A stretch of 64,000 nt of DNA. Origin: Burkholderia sp. NRF60-BP8 (lineage in GTDB: Bacteria > Pseudomonadota > Gammaproteobacteria > Burkholderiales > Burkholderiaceae). The stretch spans positions 620,001 through 684,000 of the forward strand of contig NZ_CP013374.1 in assembly GCF_001522585.2 (NCBI RefSeq), written 5' to 3'. The first letter of the stretch is position 1. Each line of letters begins with the position of its first letter. This document shows positions 43,535 to 52,381 of this stretch, piece after piece. The notes beneath the pieces are model-generated. The model ran no database searches. It was not told the origin of the DNA and saw only the letters and a program-made list of their open reading frames with translations. Made by a program: the position numbers and the translations under genes.

Positions 43535-44026
43535 TCAGAAAACACCTAGCGCCAGCCCGGCGGCAAGCCCTGCACCCAGTTCGGCGCAACGCGCGAGCGC
43601 GTCGCGGTCGATCGTCTTCGTCGCGAGAATCCGCTCCGGCGTCTGGGCATGCGTGCAGACGATCAGGCCGGGCGCGACGTTCTTGAGCCGCCATCCGGTC
43701 GCGATCCGGTCGATCTGGCGCAATGCATTCTGTCCGTCGCTTCCCGCGCAGATCATCGCCGCATACGGACGGCCGTTCACGCGATCGAGCGCCGCGTAGT
43801 AGCAGCGATCGAAGAAATCCTTCATCAGCCCCGACATCGCCGCAAGATTCTCCGGCGTCGCGAACAGGTATGCGTCGGCGGCCAGCACGTCGTCCGCGCT
43901 CGTCGCGTCCGCGCGCTGCAGCCTGACGTCGACGCCGGGCTGCTCGCGAGCCGCGCCGGCAGCCGCTTCGGCCATCTGCTGCGTGCCTCCGGTCATCGTG
44001 TGATAGACGATCAACAGCGTCTTCAT
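43535..44026 (-). CDS. flavodoxin-like protein
   Basis: A 163-residue flavodoxin-fold protein beginning MKTLLIVYHTMTGGTQQMAE, with the FMN phosphate loop HTMTGGT and a second loop TPENLAAMSGLMKDFFDRCYY typical of WrbA/NQO-type flavodoxins. Probably binds FMN and reduces a quinone or similar acceptor. The stop codon lies downstream of a possible promoter-proximal TetR gene only 175 bases away on the same strand, so the two may be co-regulated. Confidence 0.85.
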   Translation of the reverse strand: MKTLLIVYHTMTGGTQQMAEAAAGAAREQPGVDVRLQRADATSADDVLAADAYLFATPENLAAMSGLMKDFFDRCYYAALDRVNGRPYAAMICAGSDGQNALRQIDRIATGWRLKNVAPGLIVCTHAQTPERILATKTIDRDALARCAELGAGLAAGLALGVF

Positions 44027-44200
44027 GGATAGTTGCTCGCAATCGGCTTCGGATGCGCCGACGGTATCGTCGAGTTTGGCTCGATGGCCGGTCGGCACGG
44101 GTGGGCGCCATTTTTCGGTCGTTTTCCCCCGGATCGGCCGGCTTCGTGCATTGCAACGATTTCGATTGGCCCGCGCTTGCGGATGCTTCCGGCCGCGCAT

Positions 44201-44854
44201 TCAGTCCTGCATGCGATGCGATGCTGTGCCGTCGTCCGGTCGCGCGTAGTACGCGAGGAACATGTCGGCGGCCGATTCCGCCACTTTCTGCTGTTCCTGC
44301 GCCGTCAACGGCGGCTGGCCCATCGTGATCTGCGGCCAGAACGCGAATGCCTTCACGGCCCCATGCAATTGATGCGCGGCGAACACCGGATCGGCGACCG
44401 ACAGACGACCGGCGGCCGCAGCCGCACGCACCCAGATCGTGACGTCTTCCTCGCGCTCGCCGAGGCGTTCGACCATGTCGCGCGCGCGCTCCGGCGAATG
44501 GATGGCCGCGCCGATCGCGACACGCGCCAGCGCGATGAACGCCTCGTCGTTCATCAACCGCAATTTGCGGTCGAGCAGCGCGAGCAGTTGCTCGCGCAGC
44601 GGCACGTCGGCGCGATAGGTCGGCGAGTTGCCGGTCCGCGTCGCATCCCACAGCTTGTTCAGGATCGCGGCGAACAGCGTCTCCTTGCCCGGGAAGTGGT
44701 TGTAGACGGTGCGCTTCGACACGTCCGCGCGCGCAGCGATGCGATCCATGCTCGTCGCATCATAGCCCGCCGCAAGAAATTCCTCGATCGCCGCGTCGAC
44801 GATGGCCGCGCGCTTTCGGTCGGTCAGACGCTGAGGGGGAGTGCTGTTATCCAT
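44201..44854 (-). CDS. TetR-family regulator
   Basis: A 217-residue TetR protein: HTH in residues ~12-58 (RKRAAIVDAAIEEFLAAGYDAT, ADVSKRTVYNHFPGKETLF) and a helical C-terminal ligand domain of the AcrR-C type. Divergent from the MBL-fold hydrolase, with two matching operator palindromes between the genes. Likely represses itself, the hydrolase and perhaps the flavodoxin downstream. Confidence 0.92.
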   Translation of the reverse strand: MDNSTPPQRLTDRKRAAIVDAAIEEFLAAGYDATSMDRIAARADVSKRTVYNHFPGKETLFAAILNKLWDATRTGNSPTYRADVPLREQLLALLDRKLRLMNDEAFIALARVAIGAAIHSPERARDMVERLGEREEDVTIWVRAAAAAGRLSVADPVFAAHQLHGAVKAFAFWPQITMGQPPLTAQEQQKVAESAADMFLAYYARPDDGTASHRMQD

Positions 44855-44864
44855 TCGGAAATTT

Positions 44865-44880
44865 TACACTGGGCAGTTTA
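44865..44880. promoter_or_regulatory. TetR operator copy 1 (imperfect)
   Basis: TACACT-gggc-AGTTTA, the imperfect copy of the palindrome described at 44899-44914, lies 11 bases upstream of the tetR start. Centres of the two copies are 34 bases apart, about three helical turns, so two dimers would bind the same face. Confidence 0.6.
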
Positions 44881-44898
44881 CTTATCCCAAAAATAAAC

Positions 44899-44914
44899 TA
44901 CACTGTTTAGTGTA
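44899..44914. promoter_or_regulatory. TetR operator copy 2 (perfect)
   Basis: TACACT-gttt-AGTGTA, a perfect 6-4-6 inverted repeat in an AT-rich interval, 23 bases before the start of the MBL-fold hydrolase gene. Probably overlaps the promoter of that gene. Confidence 0.7.
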
Positions 44915-44937
44915 CTTTATTCTCCGGATGATCCGAC

Positions 44938-46062
44938 ATGGCATCGCCTCTCGTTATGATTCACCGCATCCTGGGGTTCGCGGCAGCCCGACGTGGCCGG
45001 ACGCTGTCCGGCAGTTCGCCGCAGCACAATGGCGAGCGCTTTGCCAATGTCGCCCCGCGACCCGCGGAAGGATTGGGGAAGACGTTGAGAATCGCATGGA
45101 ACATGCTGATCAACAAGCCGCGTCATACCGTGCCCGCCGGTGCGTTGCCCGTCGATTCGCTGACCCGCGCGGAACTCGACGCGGCGCCCGATTGCAGCCT
45201 GTACCGGCTCGGCCATTCGACGCTGTTGCTGAAATTGCGCGGCGAATTCTGGCTGACCGATCCGGTCTTTGCCGAGCGCGCGTCGCCGTTTCGGCGCATC
45301 GGCCCCAAGCGCTTTCATGCGCCGCCGATCGCGTTGGAAGATCTTCCGCCGCTGCGTGGCGTGATCCTGTCGCACGATCATTACGATCACCTCGACCGCG
45401 ACACGGTGCTCGCGCTCGCCGCCACCACGGGCGTGTTCGTGACGACGCTGGGCGTCGGCGATCGGCTGATCGAATGGGGTATCGACGCGAACAAGGTCCG
45501 CCAGCTCGACTGGTGGCAAAGCATGGACGTGGCCGGGCTGACGCTGACGGCGACGCCGGCGCAGCACTTCTCGGGCCGTAGCCTGTTCGACGGCAACAGT
45601 ACGCTGTGGGCGTCGTGGGTGATCGTCGACGACGACCTGCGTCTGTTCTTCAGCGGCGATACGGGTTATTTCGACGGCTTCCGGGAGATCGGCGAACGCC
45701 TCGGGCCATTCGACGTCACGCTGATCGAAACAGGCGCCTATGATGCGCAATGGCCGTACGTGCACATGCAGCCGGAAGAAACCATGCAGGCGCACATCGA
45801 TTTGCGCGGACGCTGGCTGATCCCGATCCACAACGGCACGTTCGACCTCGCCATGCATCGGTGGCAGGAGCCGTTCGAGCGTGTGACGGCGTTGGCGCTC
45901 GTGCGCGGCATCGAGCTGTCGACACCGAGGATGGGCGAACGCGTCGATCTCGGCGCACCGCATCGTGGTGAGCGCTGGTGGCGCACGGTCGACGAGCGCG
46001 CGGCAGCGCCGGCGACGAAATCGCGACGCTGGCAGCTTTGCGCATCGCAGGCAACGAAGTAG
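44938..46062 (+). CDS. MBL-fold hydrolase (NAPE-PLD/UlaG-like)
   Basis: A 374-residue zinc hydrolase with LYRLGHSTLLLKLRGEFWLT, the metal motif LSHDHYDHLD (HxHxDH), FFSGDTGYFDGF and a late IPIHNGTFDLAMH. This pattern is of the lipoprotein/NAPE-PLD-like branch of the MBL superfamily, whose bacterial members often act on phosphodiester or lactone substrates. A hydrophobic N-terminus is short, so location is uncertain. Controlled by the divergent TetR regulator and its two operators. Confidence 0.88.
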   Translation: MASPLVMIHRILGFAAARRGRTLSGSSPQHNGERFANVAPRPAEGLGKTLRIAWNMLINKPRHTVPAGALPVDSLTRAELDAAPDCSLYRLGHSTLLLKLRGEFWLTDPVFAERASPFRRIGPKRFHAPPIALEDLPPLRGVILSHDHYDHLDRDTVLALAATTGVFVTTLGVGDRLIEWGIDANKVRQLDWWQSMDVAGLTLTATPAQHFSGRSLFDGNSTLWASWVIVDDDLRLFFSGDTGYFDGFREIGERLGPFDVTLIETGAYDAQWPYVHMQPEETMQAHIDLRGRWLIPIHNGTFDLAMHRWQEPFERVTALALVRGIELSTPRMGERVDLGAPHRGERWWRTVDERAAAPATKSRRWQLCASQATK

Positions 46063-46189
46063 CCCGCCGGTCGCGGCACGTGCCTCCCGAGTAGATGGCG
46101 GCGCCACGATTCCGGGTGGTGCACGCGTTGCCGGCCTCGCCGCACGTCGGCGGGCTGTCTGTCGATCCGATTACCCGAGTAGAGAAGGC

Positions 46190-47206
46190 ATGCATCCGGT
46201 ACCCGTCCAATACATACCCGGCCAACGAGACGAGGATGTCGGCATCGCGACATTCGATCACGCAGGCCACCGTCCGACCCGCCGCAGCCGCGAGAAAGAG
46301 CTGCGACAGACGCTCGCGGAGCGCGTCGCGAAATGGACCGAAGGCGTCGATCACCTCGATACGGCCATTCCCAACCTGAGCTTTCATCGAAGGGAAGCGC
46401 CAACGCTGCCGATGGAATGCATGGTCGAACCGAGCTTCGGCCTCGTCGTTCAGGGCGCGAAGCGAGTCATGCAGAGCGGAGACGCCTATATTTACGACGC
46501 CGACCGCTTTCTGATCACGTCCCTCGATCTGCCCGGTTCGACGCAGATCATCGAGGCCAGCTCCGACAAACCGTTTCTCGGGCTGGGTCTCAAGCTCGAT
46601 TTCCGCGTCATGGCCGAGTTGATGATGCAAGTCGCACCGGATCACGACGATACGCCTGCAGGCCGCGGACTCGTCGTCGGCGACATGACCGAACCGCTGT
46701 ACGACGCGCTGAACCGGTTACTCGCGTTGCTGGACGACCCGAACGCCATTCCCGTTCTCGCACCGTACGTCGAGCGGGAAATTTACTATCGGCTGCTGAC
46801 GAGCGACCAGGGCGCGCGGCTACGCCAGATTGCGTCCACCGGCAGTCAGTGCAATCGCGTGTCACGCGCGATCCGGTGGTTGCGCGCTCACTATGACGAG
46901 TCGTTGCGCGTCGATGATCTCGCGGCGCAGGTTCAGATGAGCAGTTCGACCTTCCATCACCACTTCCGTCAGCTCACCGGCATGAGTCCGTTGCAGTATC
47001 AGAAATGGATACGGCTCAACGAGGCACGTCGGCTGATGCTGGCTGAGCGGCTCGACGCTGCGTCGGCGGCCTTCCGCGTCGGGTATGCGAGCCCAACCCA
47101 GTTCAATCGGGAATATAGCCGGCTGTTCGGCAATTCCCCGCGAAGGGATATCGATAGCCTGCGAGGGGGCGCGGACGTCGCGCTATCGATCGTGGCGAGT
47201 TATTGA
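46190..47206 (+). CDS. AraC-family regulator
   Basis: A 338-residue regulator. N-terminal AraC_N ligand domain (residues ~60-210: LPMECMVEPSFGLVVQGAKR, ADRFLITSLDLPGST) and C-terminal double HTH (LRVDDLAAQVQMSSSTFHHH, AFRVGYASPTQFNREYSRLF). Start chosen near the family N-terminus; the ribosome site is not clear and translation could begin somewhat later. Target unknown; an MBL-fold gene is directly upstream in the same direction. Related in layout to the AraC gene at 59708-60688. Confidence 0.87.
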   Translation: MHPVPVQYIPGQRDEDVGIATFDHAGHRPTRRSREKELRQTLAERVAKWTEGVDHLDTAIPNLSFHRREAPTLPMECMVEPSFGLVVQGAKRVMQSGDAYIYDADRFLITSLDLPGSTQIIEASSDKPFLGLGLKLDFRVMAELMMQVAPDHDDTPAGRGLVVGDMTEPLYDALNRLLALLDDPNAIPVLAPYVEREIYYRLLTSDQGARLRQIASTGSQCNRVSRAIRWLRAHYDESLRVDDLAAQVQMSSSTFHHHFRQLTGMSPLQYQKWIRLNEARRLMLAERLDAASAAFRVGYASPTQFNREYSRLFGNSPRRDIDSLRGGADVALSIVASY

Positions 47207-47407
47207 TCGCGCTGGGCGACGGGGAAGATGTGCCGGCATTGGACGGGGCCGCGAAGTTGGGATCGGCTTCTCGCATGTGGGGTCAAGCGGACATACTCGT
47301 CGTCCGAAGATTACGGTGCACGGGCCGCGCTCCGGATTCCTTCCCCTCCGGCCTGAGCGTCTTCTCGCGATGCTCTGAGATTCCAGGAATCGGGTACCAA
47401 CATATGC

Positions 47408-47423
47408 GTTGTCACGTGACAAC
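47408..47423. promoter_or_regulatory. parS site 1
   Basis: GTTGTCACGTGACAAC, a perfect 16-bp palindrome. Farthest of the five from parA (about 1.37 kb). ParB binding site by position and repetition. Confidence 0.8.
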
Positions 47424-48123
47424 TGGCGCTAAATATAGGCGCACGTGGCGCCGAATTGGCGGCTCGACGCGACTCAGCGGAGCCTCGGCCTTCCGGCACA
47501 TCGACAACTTTCTGCGGCGTCTGTCGAGAAATGTATCAAAAACCACAAATCACGTATCGATAAGAACAAATCCGCACGCGATCTCACCAACTTTCTCCGT
47601 CGGTGCGCTGAAATAGCATACGCCCCCATTTCCAGGCGCCGTAGCGCTCATTTTGCGTGAAACAACATGAAGAATGTGGCGCAAGCCATTGCCGTACAAG
47701 GATTTCTGGCGGACTGCAATTTTCAGAGAATGTTTCACGACCCGGCCCGTTTGGGTTGTCCCGCCGATCTGACACACTGATTCGGCGCCAATTGCAGCCT
47801 ATATGCGCGGCAATCTCGACACTTTGCAGTCCTCGGGCGCAGAGCACCACTGCCTGTAACGAAGCTATCCCCTGCCCTACCGATCGGCGCCTGTGACAAC
47901 GCCCACTCCCTTTCACTAAATAGGGACACATCATCGCCATTGCGATATCCCGTTTGAAGCATGCCACGACAATCGCCCCCGGTATTGTTTCAGAACGCGA
48001 GCGCACGCGCGACGATAGAGGAGTCAAACGTCCGGTCTTGTCCGGATCTCGCTAAGCCAGAGGTCGATTGCGCGTCGCTTCATATTTGCCTCCCGCTGTG
48101 TGAGCTTCCAAACATCGGCTCCT

Positions 48124-48139
48124 GTTGTCACGTGACAAC
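48124..48139. promoter_or_regulatory. parS site 2
   Basis: Second perfect copy of GTTGTCACGTGACAAC, 716 bases after site 1. Confidence 0.8.
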
Positions 48140-48288
48140 TCGCCGATTCACTGACGGGCTCGGCGGACCTAAAGCGATCGACGACAGCTTTTTCTGAGCA
48201 TATGCCTGTTGCATAGTGAAGATCGGCCCAGCCGCGACAACTCCTTTGAGGATCGCGAAGTAGCGCCGAGAGGGTGCGGGTGGCTGCG

Positions 48289-48304
48289 TTTGTCACGTGA
48301 CAAC
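48289..48304. promoter_or_regulatory. parS site 3
   Basis: TTTGTCACGTGACAAC: 15 of 16 bases as in sites 1 and 2; only the outermost left base differs. Confidence 0.75.
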
Positions 48305-48444
48305 TCATCTCGTTGCCGGATAAGCATATGCGGTCATGGGCTGCGCACTAGGACTGGGACAAAGCGATTTCTCCCCGTTCGAGTCGCAATTGCATCGAAG
48401 ATTCCTCGAGACGTATGTCCTTGGAGGAAGCCGGTGTTCAGCGG

Positions 48445-48460
48445 CTTGTCACGTGACAAC
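48445..48460. promoter_or_regulatory. parS site 4
   Basis: CTTGTCACGTGACAAC: only the outermost left base differs from the perfect palindrome. Spacing from site 3 is 156 bases. Confidence 0.75.
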
Positions 48461-48668
48461 TATTCACACTCTCGACAACATCAAGGGCTCGGATCCGTAT
48501 CGAGCCGCGGATGAAATCAACGCACGATGAGGCACCAAGTACTCGTGCAATGTTTTCACTATCAATGTCGAAGAAAGTTGTATTCCTCCAACTTATGTTT
48601 TTCTCAATCATGATCGAGCGCCTTTATCACGCCATTGCTTACGAATAGCGTCTTGGCCATCTGGCCTA

Positions 48669-48684
48669 TTTGTCACGTAACAAC
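48669..48684. promoter_or_regulatory. parS-like site 5, nearest parA
   Basis: TTTGTCACGTAACAAC: one change inside the right arm (GTGAC to GTAAC) plus the outer base. It is 96 bases before the parA start, so ParB or ParA bound here could autoregulate the operon. Confidence 0.6.
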
Positions 48685-48779
48685 CACAACGACCAATAAA
48701 ACGTCCGCGATCTCGAGTACTTTTCTGGACATTTCATGAATAACTACATATATTACGCAAAACTCCGTGGAGAAATTCA

Positions 48780-49475
48780 ATGGCTTTCAAGATCGCCGTC
48801 AGTAATCAAAAAGGTGGAACTGGAAAGACGACCATCTCCGTCAATATCGCGGCTGCGTTCGAAGCCGGCGGCAACAAGGTCGCGCTGATCGATGCCGACC
48901 CCCAAGGCACTTCTGTCCGTTGGGTCACGAGTGGCGAGAACACACTCCCGATGACGGTCCTGTCGCTGGCGCCCGCCGGTCGCGGCATCGGCGGCGAGAT
49001 CAAGAAGCAGGACGCAAATTTCGACGTGATCGTCGTCGACTGCCCCGGCAACCTCGAAGATCCGCGTATTGCATCCGTCCTCGAAGTGGCGGACTTCTGC
49101 CTCGTGCCACTTTCGCCGTCGCCGGCCGATCTGTACAGCACCGTCGCGATGATCCGCATGATCGAGTCAATGCGCGCCGTTCGAAATCCTCAACTTTCTT
49201 CCGCATTAATGCTGAATAGCGTCAATGGAAGAACTAAAATGCGTGAAGAAATTTTAAAAATTCTAAGAGCTGAAGAAATAGGGGAGCATCTGCTCGATAG
49301 CCAGATCGCGCAACGCGAGGTCTATCGTCAGACGTTCGCACTCGGCACCACGATCCATCACCACAATCGATATCTGAAGGGCCTGAAGGAAGCCCGTGCG
49401 GAAATCGAAAAGCTGGTCACGGAAATGGCCCAATACATCGCGTCGACGCGCGCTACCGGAGCTGCCCATGGCTAA
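48780..49475 (+). CDS. parA: ParA-family partition ATPase
   Basis: A 231-residue MinD/ParA ATPase with the deviant Walker A KGGTGKTT (residues 11-18), switch I DADPQGTS and Walker B FDVIVVDCPGN. No N-terminal HTH domain, so it is a type-Ib-sized ParA. GGAGA lies seven bases before the ATG. It overlaps parB by eight bases. A stretch at about 49190-49285 is markedly AT-rich with codons such as AAA, TTA and ATA unlike the rest. Drives segregation of the replicon with ParB and the upstream parS sites. Confidence 0.95.
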   Translation: MAFKIAVSNQKGGTGKTTISVNIAAAFEAGGNKVALIDADPQGTSVRWVTSGENTLPMTVLSLAPAGRGIGGEIKKQDANFDVIVVDCPGNLEDPRIASVLEVADFCLVPLSPSPADLYSTVAMIRMIESMRAVRNPQLSSALMLNSVNGRTKMREEILKILRAEEIGEHLLDSQIAQREVYRQTFALGTTIHHHNRYLKGLKEARAEIEKLVTEMAQYIASTRATGAAHG

Positions 49476-50499
49476 GGACACCTCGAAAGACAAGAAGCCG
49501 GCCGGCAACCTGCATCTGGCAGCCGGCCTGTTGCGCGGGCTCGCGCAGGAAAATGCGGCGCTTGAGACGCGGCTGCCCGAACCGGCGGCCGCATCGGCTG
49601 CCGTCGTCGAAGCGACGCCCGCCAGTGCCCCGGCAGCAACCGCGCCCGCCGATACGCCCGATCTGGGCGCGCCGCAGAAGGTGCTGGTCAAGGACTGCAT
49701 CCCGAACCCTTTCAACCCGCGCGTGTTCTACTCGGAATCGAGCCTGCACGAGCTCGCACTGACGTTGAAACGGGAAGGGCAGATCGAGCCGATCAAGGTT
49801 ACGCGGCTCCCCGAATTTCCCGGCAAGCTCGTCGTGATCGACGGGCAACGCCGGCTGCGTGCGACGAGCATCAACGGCGACGAAACGATCAATGCGACGT
49901 TCCGCACGGATCACACGCCCGAGCAGCTCTATACGATCGCGTATCGGGCAAACCACGACCACGAACGCCAGACGATCTTCGACGATGCGGTCGCGTGGAA
50001 ACGCCTCCTGGACGAAAAAGTCTTTGCCGACCAGAACACGCTGGCGGAGAAAATCGGCAAGGACAAGGCATCGATCAGCAAGACGCTGTCGCTGAATGCG
50101 TTGCCGAACACGCTGCTGGAGCGGATGGCCAGTGCGAGCGACGTGGTCGGTCTGCAGGCCGCGTACTTCCTGAAGCTGATCTTCGAACGTCTGGGCGAGC
50201 CGACGGCCGACCGGCTGCTGACGGCCGTGATCGACCGGAAGAAATCCGTCCGCGATCTCGAGAATTTCCTGCGGACGCAGAGCGACGGCGCCAAGAAAGC
50301 CGGACGCACGCGCTACAGCGTTCGCCATGACTTCGCGCTCGAATCGCGCGCGATCGGCCAGTTGAAGACTTATCCGGACGGGCGTCTGGACCTGCAACTC
50401 AAGGGAGTCGACGCATCCCACCAGGAAGCGCTTGCCGACAAGCTCAAGACCGTCATCGACGCGTACGTCGCCGATCTGGCGACGGCCACGTCGAAGTAA
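49468..50499 (+). CDS. parB: ParB-family centromere-binding protein
   Basis: A 343-residue ParB. N-terminal ~60 residues are Ala/Pro-rich; then the ParB N domain (PNPFNPRVFYSESSLHELAL, EGQIEPIKVTRLPEFPGK, box II VIDGQRRLRA, where GQRR replaces the usual GERR), then the HTH (NTLAEKIGKDKASISKTLSL) and a C-terminal dimerisation part. Starts inside the end of parA. Binds the 16-bp palindromes upstream of parA. Confidence 0.95.
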   Translation: MAKDTSKDKKPAGNLHLAAGLLRGLAQENAALETRLPEPAAASAAVVEATPASAPAATAPADTPDLGAPQKVLVKDCIPNPFNPRVFYSESSLHELALTLKREGQIEPIKVTRLPEFPGKLVVIDGQRRLRATSINGDETINATFRTDHTPEQLYTIAYRANHDHERQTIFDDAVAWKRLLDEKVFADQNTLAEKIGKDKASISKTLSLNALPNTLLERMASASDVVGLQAAYFLKLIFERLGEPTADRLLTAVIDRKKSVRDLENFLRTQSDGAKKAGRTRYSVRHDFALESRAIGQLKTYPDGRLDLQLKGVDASHQEALADKLKTVIDAYVADLATATSK

Positions 50500-50514
50500 C
50501 GCGCCACCGGCACA

Positions 50515-50589
50515 AGGCCTCGCCTCCGCGCGGCGCCGCGAAGCCGAACCGCACGACGGCTCGGCACACGGCGCACGACAGCGAGGCCT
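50515..50589. terminator. possible bidirectional terminator between parB and repA
   Basis: AGGCCTCGC and GCGAGGCCT (9-bp arms) bracket a 57-base GC-rich loop that can fold further. It fills the gap between the convergent parB and repA genes. Confidence 0.4.
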
Positions 50590-50592
50590 CGC

Positions 50593-51909
50593 TCAGTTGC
50601 CTGCGAGGCTGCTTTTGAGCAGGAATTCCAGCAGGTCGTCCGAGGTCGGCTCCCCCCAGGTGTCGAGCGCCAGCCATCGGAAGAAGCTGGTCTGCGCCAG
50701 CTTGCTCGCCTTCTTTTTCGGCGACAACGTCAAGTCCTTCGAACCCGCCACCGTCTCGTTGTAACGCTCGATCAGCTTGGTCTGGTCGTCGATCTCCAGT
50801 TCGCGGAAATACGCGCCGGCTTCCTCGACCTTCGCCGCCAGATACTTGTCGCGAATCTGTTCCTGCTTGCTCTGCGCGGATTCCTTCGCCGGCGCGACCG
50901 TTTCGGTTCCCTGCCCGTCGGCCAGCGTGTAACCGTGCGTCAAGGCCTTGCGGAAATACGCGGCCACGTTGTCGACGGGCGCCGCATTCTTCTTCGTAGT
51001 CCGATTGAGCGTATAGGCGATCGCCGCCTTGATGCGCTGCACGCCGTATTGCGTGATCAGCCGGCGCGCTTCCGAGCGCGGAATACCGAACTTCGCGACC
51101 TCGTCGACCAGCGCTTCGTTCTTGACGTCGCCGTCTTCGACCGTATCGGTGCTCTCCTTGCGTGTCACCTTGAACTGCACTGCTTCCACGCTGCGGCCGG
51201 ATTTGTGTTCGATCAGCTCGAGCGTGTGGTCCGATACTTCGTTCACCTCCTGGATGCACGGCACCAGGACCTTGCTCTTGAACAGCTTGTATTCCTTGTA
51301 CGACTGCGATGCCTTGTCCTGGCCGAGAATGAGGTCGCGGAATTTCGGCAGCGGAATCTTCGCGGTGATGCCGATCCCTTCGTAGCGCACGGTGTTTTCC
51401 CACAGCGCGAGCGAGTGCGACCGCCGGAACTCGCGAGCGATTCGCATATCGATCAACGCGTAGATTTCGGGATTGAGCAGCTCGCTGCGGATCTGGTCGG
51501 AGAAGCTGTACTTCAGCACCGATTGCTCGAGTTCCGCGCCGGCAAGCAGGCCCGACGCTTTCCAGACCGTCGAACGGTCCGCGGCCAGGTAGTCCCAGTT
51601 GACGACGGTACTGATCAACGAGTTGACCGTGTCCTTCACGTACTTCGTGTTGTTGCTGTTCAATCCGCTCTCGTGCGACAGCGACGCGATCGAGATCGAG
51701 AAGCTCGTCCGGCCCGGTTCGAACGCCTCCTGCCGAAGCGCGTTCTTGATCAACGAGCTGAACATCTTGCGCTGCTGCAGACCGATCTTTCCCGACTTCG
51801 GCGCGATATGAATCGCCTGGACCGCCTTGCGCAGCAAGTCGGGAGGCTCGGGTGTCTGAAACAGCGAAACCTGTTTATCTGAGCCTTTGCTTGCGGGCTT
51901 GCGCGGCAT
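50593..51909 (-). CDS. repA: Rep_3-family replication initiator
   Basis: A 438-residue initiator. The Rep_3 double winged-helix core covers residues ~28-260 (PKSGKIGLQQRKMFSSLIKN, ISIASLSHESGLNSNN, LWENTVRYEGIGITAKIPLPKFRDLI). The C-terminal ~180 residues contain a helical region with FGIPRSEARRLITQYGVQR and a charged linker. Rep_3 proteins bind iterons as monomers and control copy number; the matching iteron array starts 150 bases upstream of the start codon. Convergent with parAB. Confidence 0.93.
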   Translation of the reverse strand: MPRKPASKGSDKQVSLFQTPEPPDLLRKAVQAIHIAPKSGKIGLQQRKMFSSLIKNALRQEAFEPGRTSFSISIASLSHESGLNSNNTKYVKDTVNSLISTVVNWDYLAADRSTVWKASGLLAGAELEQSVLKYSFSDQIRSELLNPEIYALIDMRIAREFRRSHSLALWENTVRYEGIGITAKIPLPKFRDLILGQDKASQSYKEYKLFKSKVLVPCIQEVNEVSDHTLELIEHKSGRSVEAVQFKVTRKESTDTVEDGDVKNEALVDEVAKFGIPRSEARRLITQYGVQRIKAAIAYTLNRTTKKNAAPVDNVAAYFRKALTHGYTLADGQGTETVAPAKESAQSKQEQIRDKYLAAKVEEAGAYFRELEIDDQTKLIERYNETVAGSKDLTLSPKKKASKLAQTSFFRWLALDTWGEPTSDDLLEFLLKSSLAGN

Positions 51910-52058
51910 CGTGGTGTCCGGGTAAGGTTGCCTTATTGAAATCGGACTTTATACCTTTTCGTGCCGCGGAGCAACGCCCTTATTCCAGAATCACATTCAA
52001 TATCTCGCCTAACCGACTGATACAGAAGGGAAAATTGATATTGTTATGTTTGTGCGGG

Positions 52059-52374
52059 ACCCCATATCCGTCTACCTTTCGATCAAAAAGCCTCCCAAAA
52101 GTCGCTACCTTTCCCGGGTGGACGGAAAAACCCGGCACAAGATTTGCCACCGCAAAGGTACCCGTCCATGGGGGAAACGGGCGAAATCGATAGCGCCGGG
52201 TGGATGCGTGATGCCCCGCAACATGACCGCGGTTTCTCCCATAACTTGCTACCTTCATCGATTCCCATAGGAGGGTACCTGTCACTACCGTCGACGGTAT
52301 TGCTTTCTATCCCGACGGTAGAAATCGCTCCCATAAACGGCAACCATTCATTTTTCCCATAAAAGGTAACCTGT
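52059..52374. repeat. iteron cluster 1
   Basis: Seven copies of the ~21-bp motif YTCCCATARRNGGNTACCTT: direct at 52059-52080, 52092-52113, 52236-52256, 52262-52282, 52328-52348 and 52354-52374; inverted at 52153-52174. The pairs 52236/52262 and 52328/52354 are each spaced by 26 bases. The palindrome TACCGTCGACGGTA sits between copies at 52286-52299. Closest to repA, these probably serve both initiation and repA autoregulation. Confidence 0.8.
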
Positions 52375-52381
52375 CTGCGGT

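Larger units (their letters stand above)
47207..48779. other. centromere region upstream of parA, no supported gene
   Basis: About 1.57 kb with lower G+C than the window average. It carries five copies of a 16-bp CACGTG-centred palindrome (listed singly) and no convincing gene. On the minus strand near 47740-47890 a decayed frame reads LQAVVLCARGLQSVEIAAHI, like the helix-turn-helix of IS630-type transposases. The parA promoter should lie at its right end, where sequence becomes AT-rich (48530-48780). Confidence 0.6.

Noticed and set aside
47584..48027. A 147-codon minus-strand frame in the centromere zone
   Set aside because: Only ~20 residues resemble a transposase helix-turn-helix; the rest is not like any protein, so it is at most a relic and is not listed as a gene.
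47408..48684. Regularly repeated palindromes as a CRISPR array
   Set aside because: Spacers differ widely in length (about 140 to 700 bases), repeats are perfect palindromes of 16 bases and no cas gene is present; they fit parS sites beside parAB.
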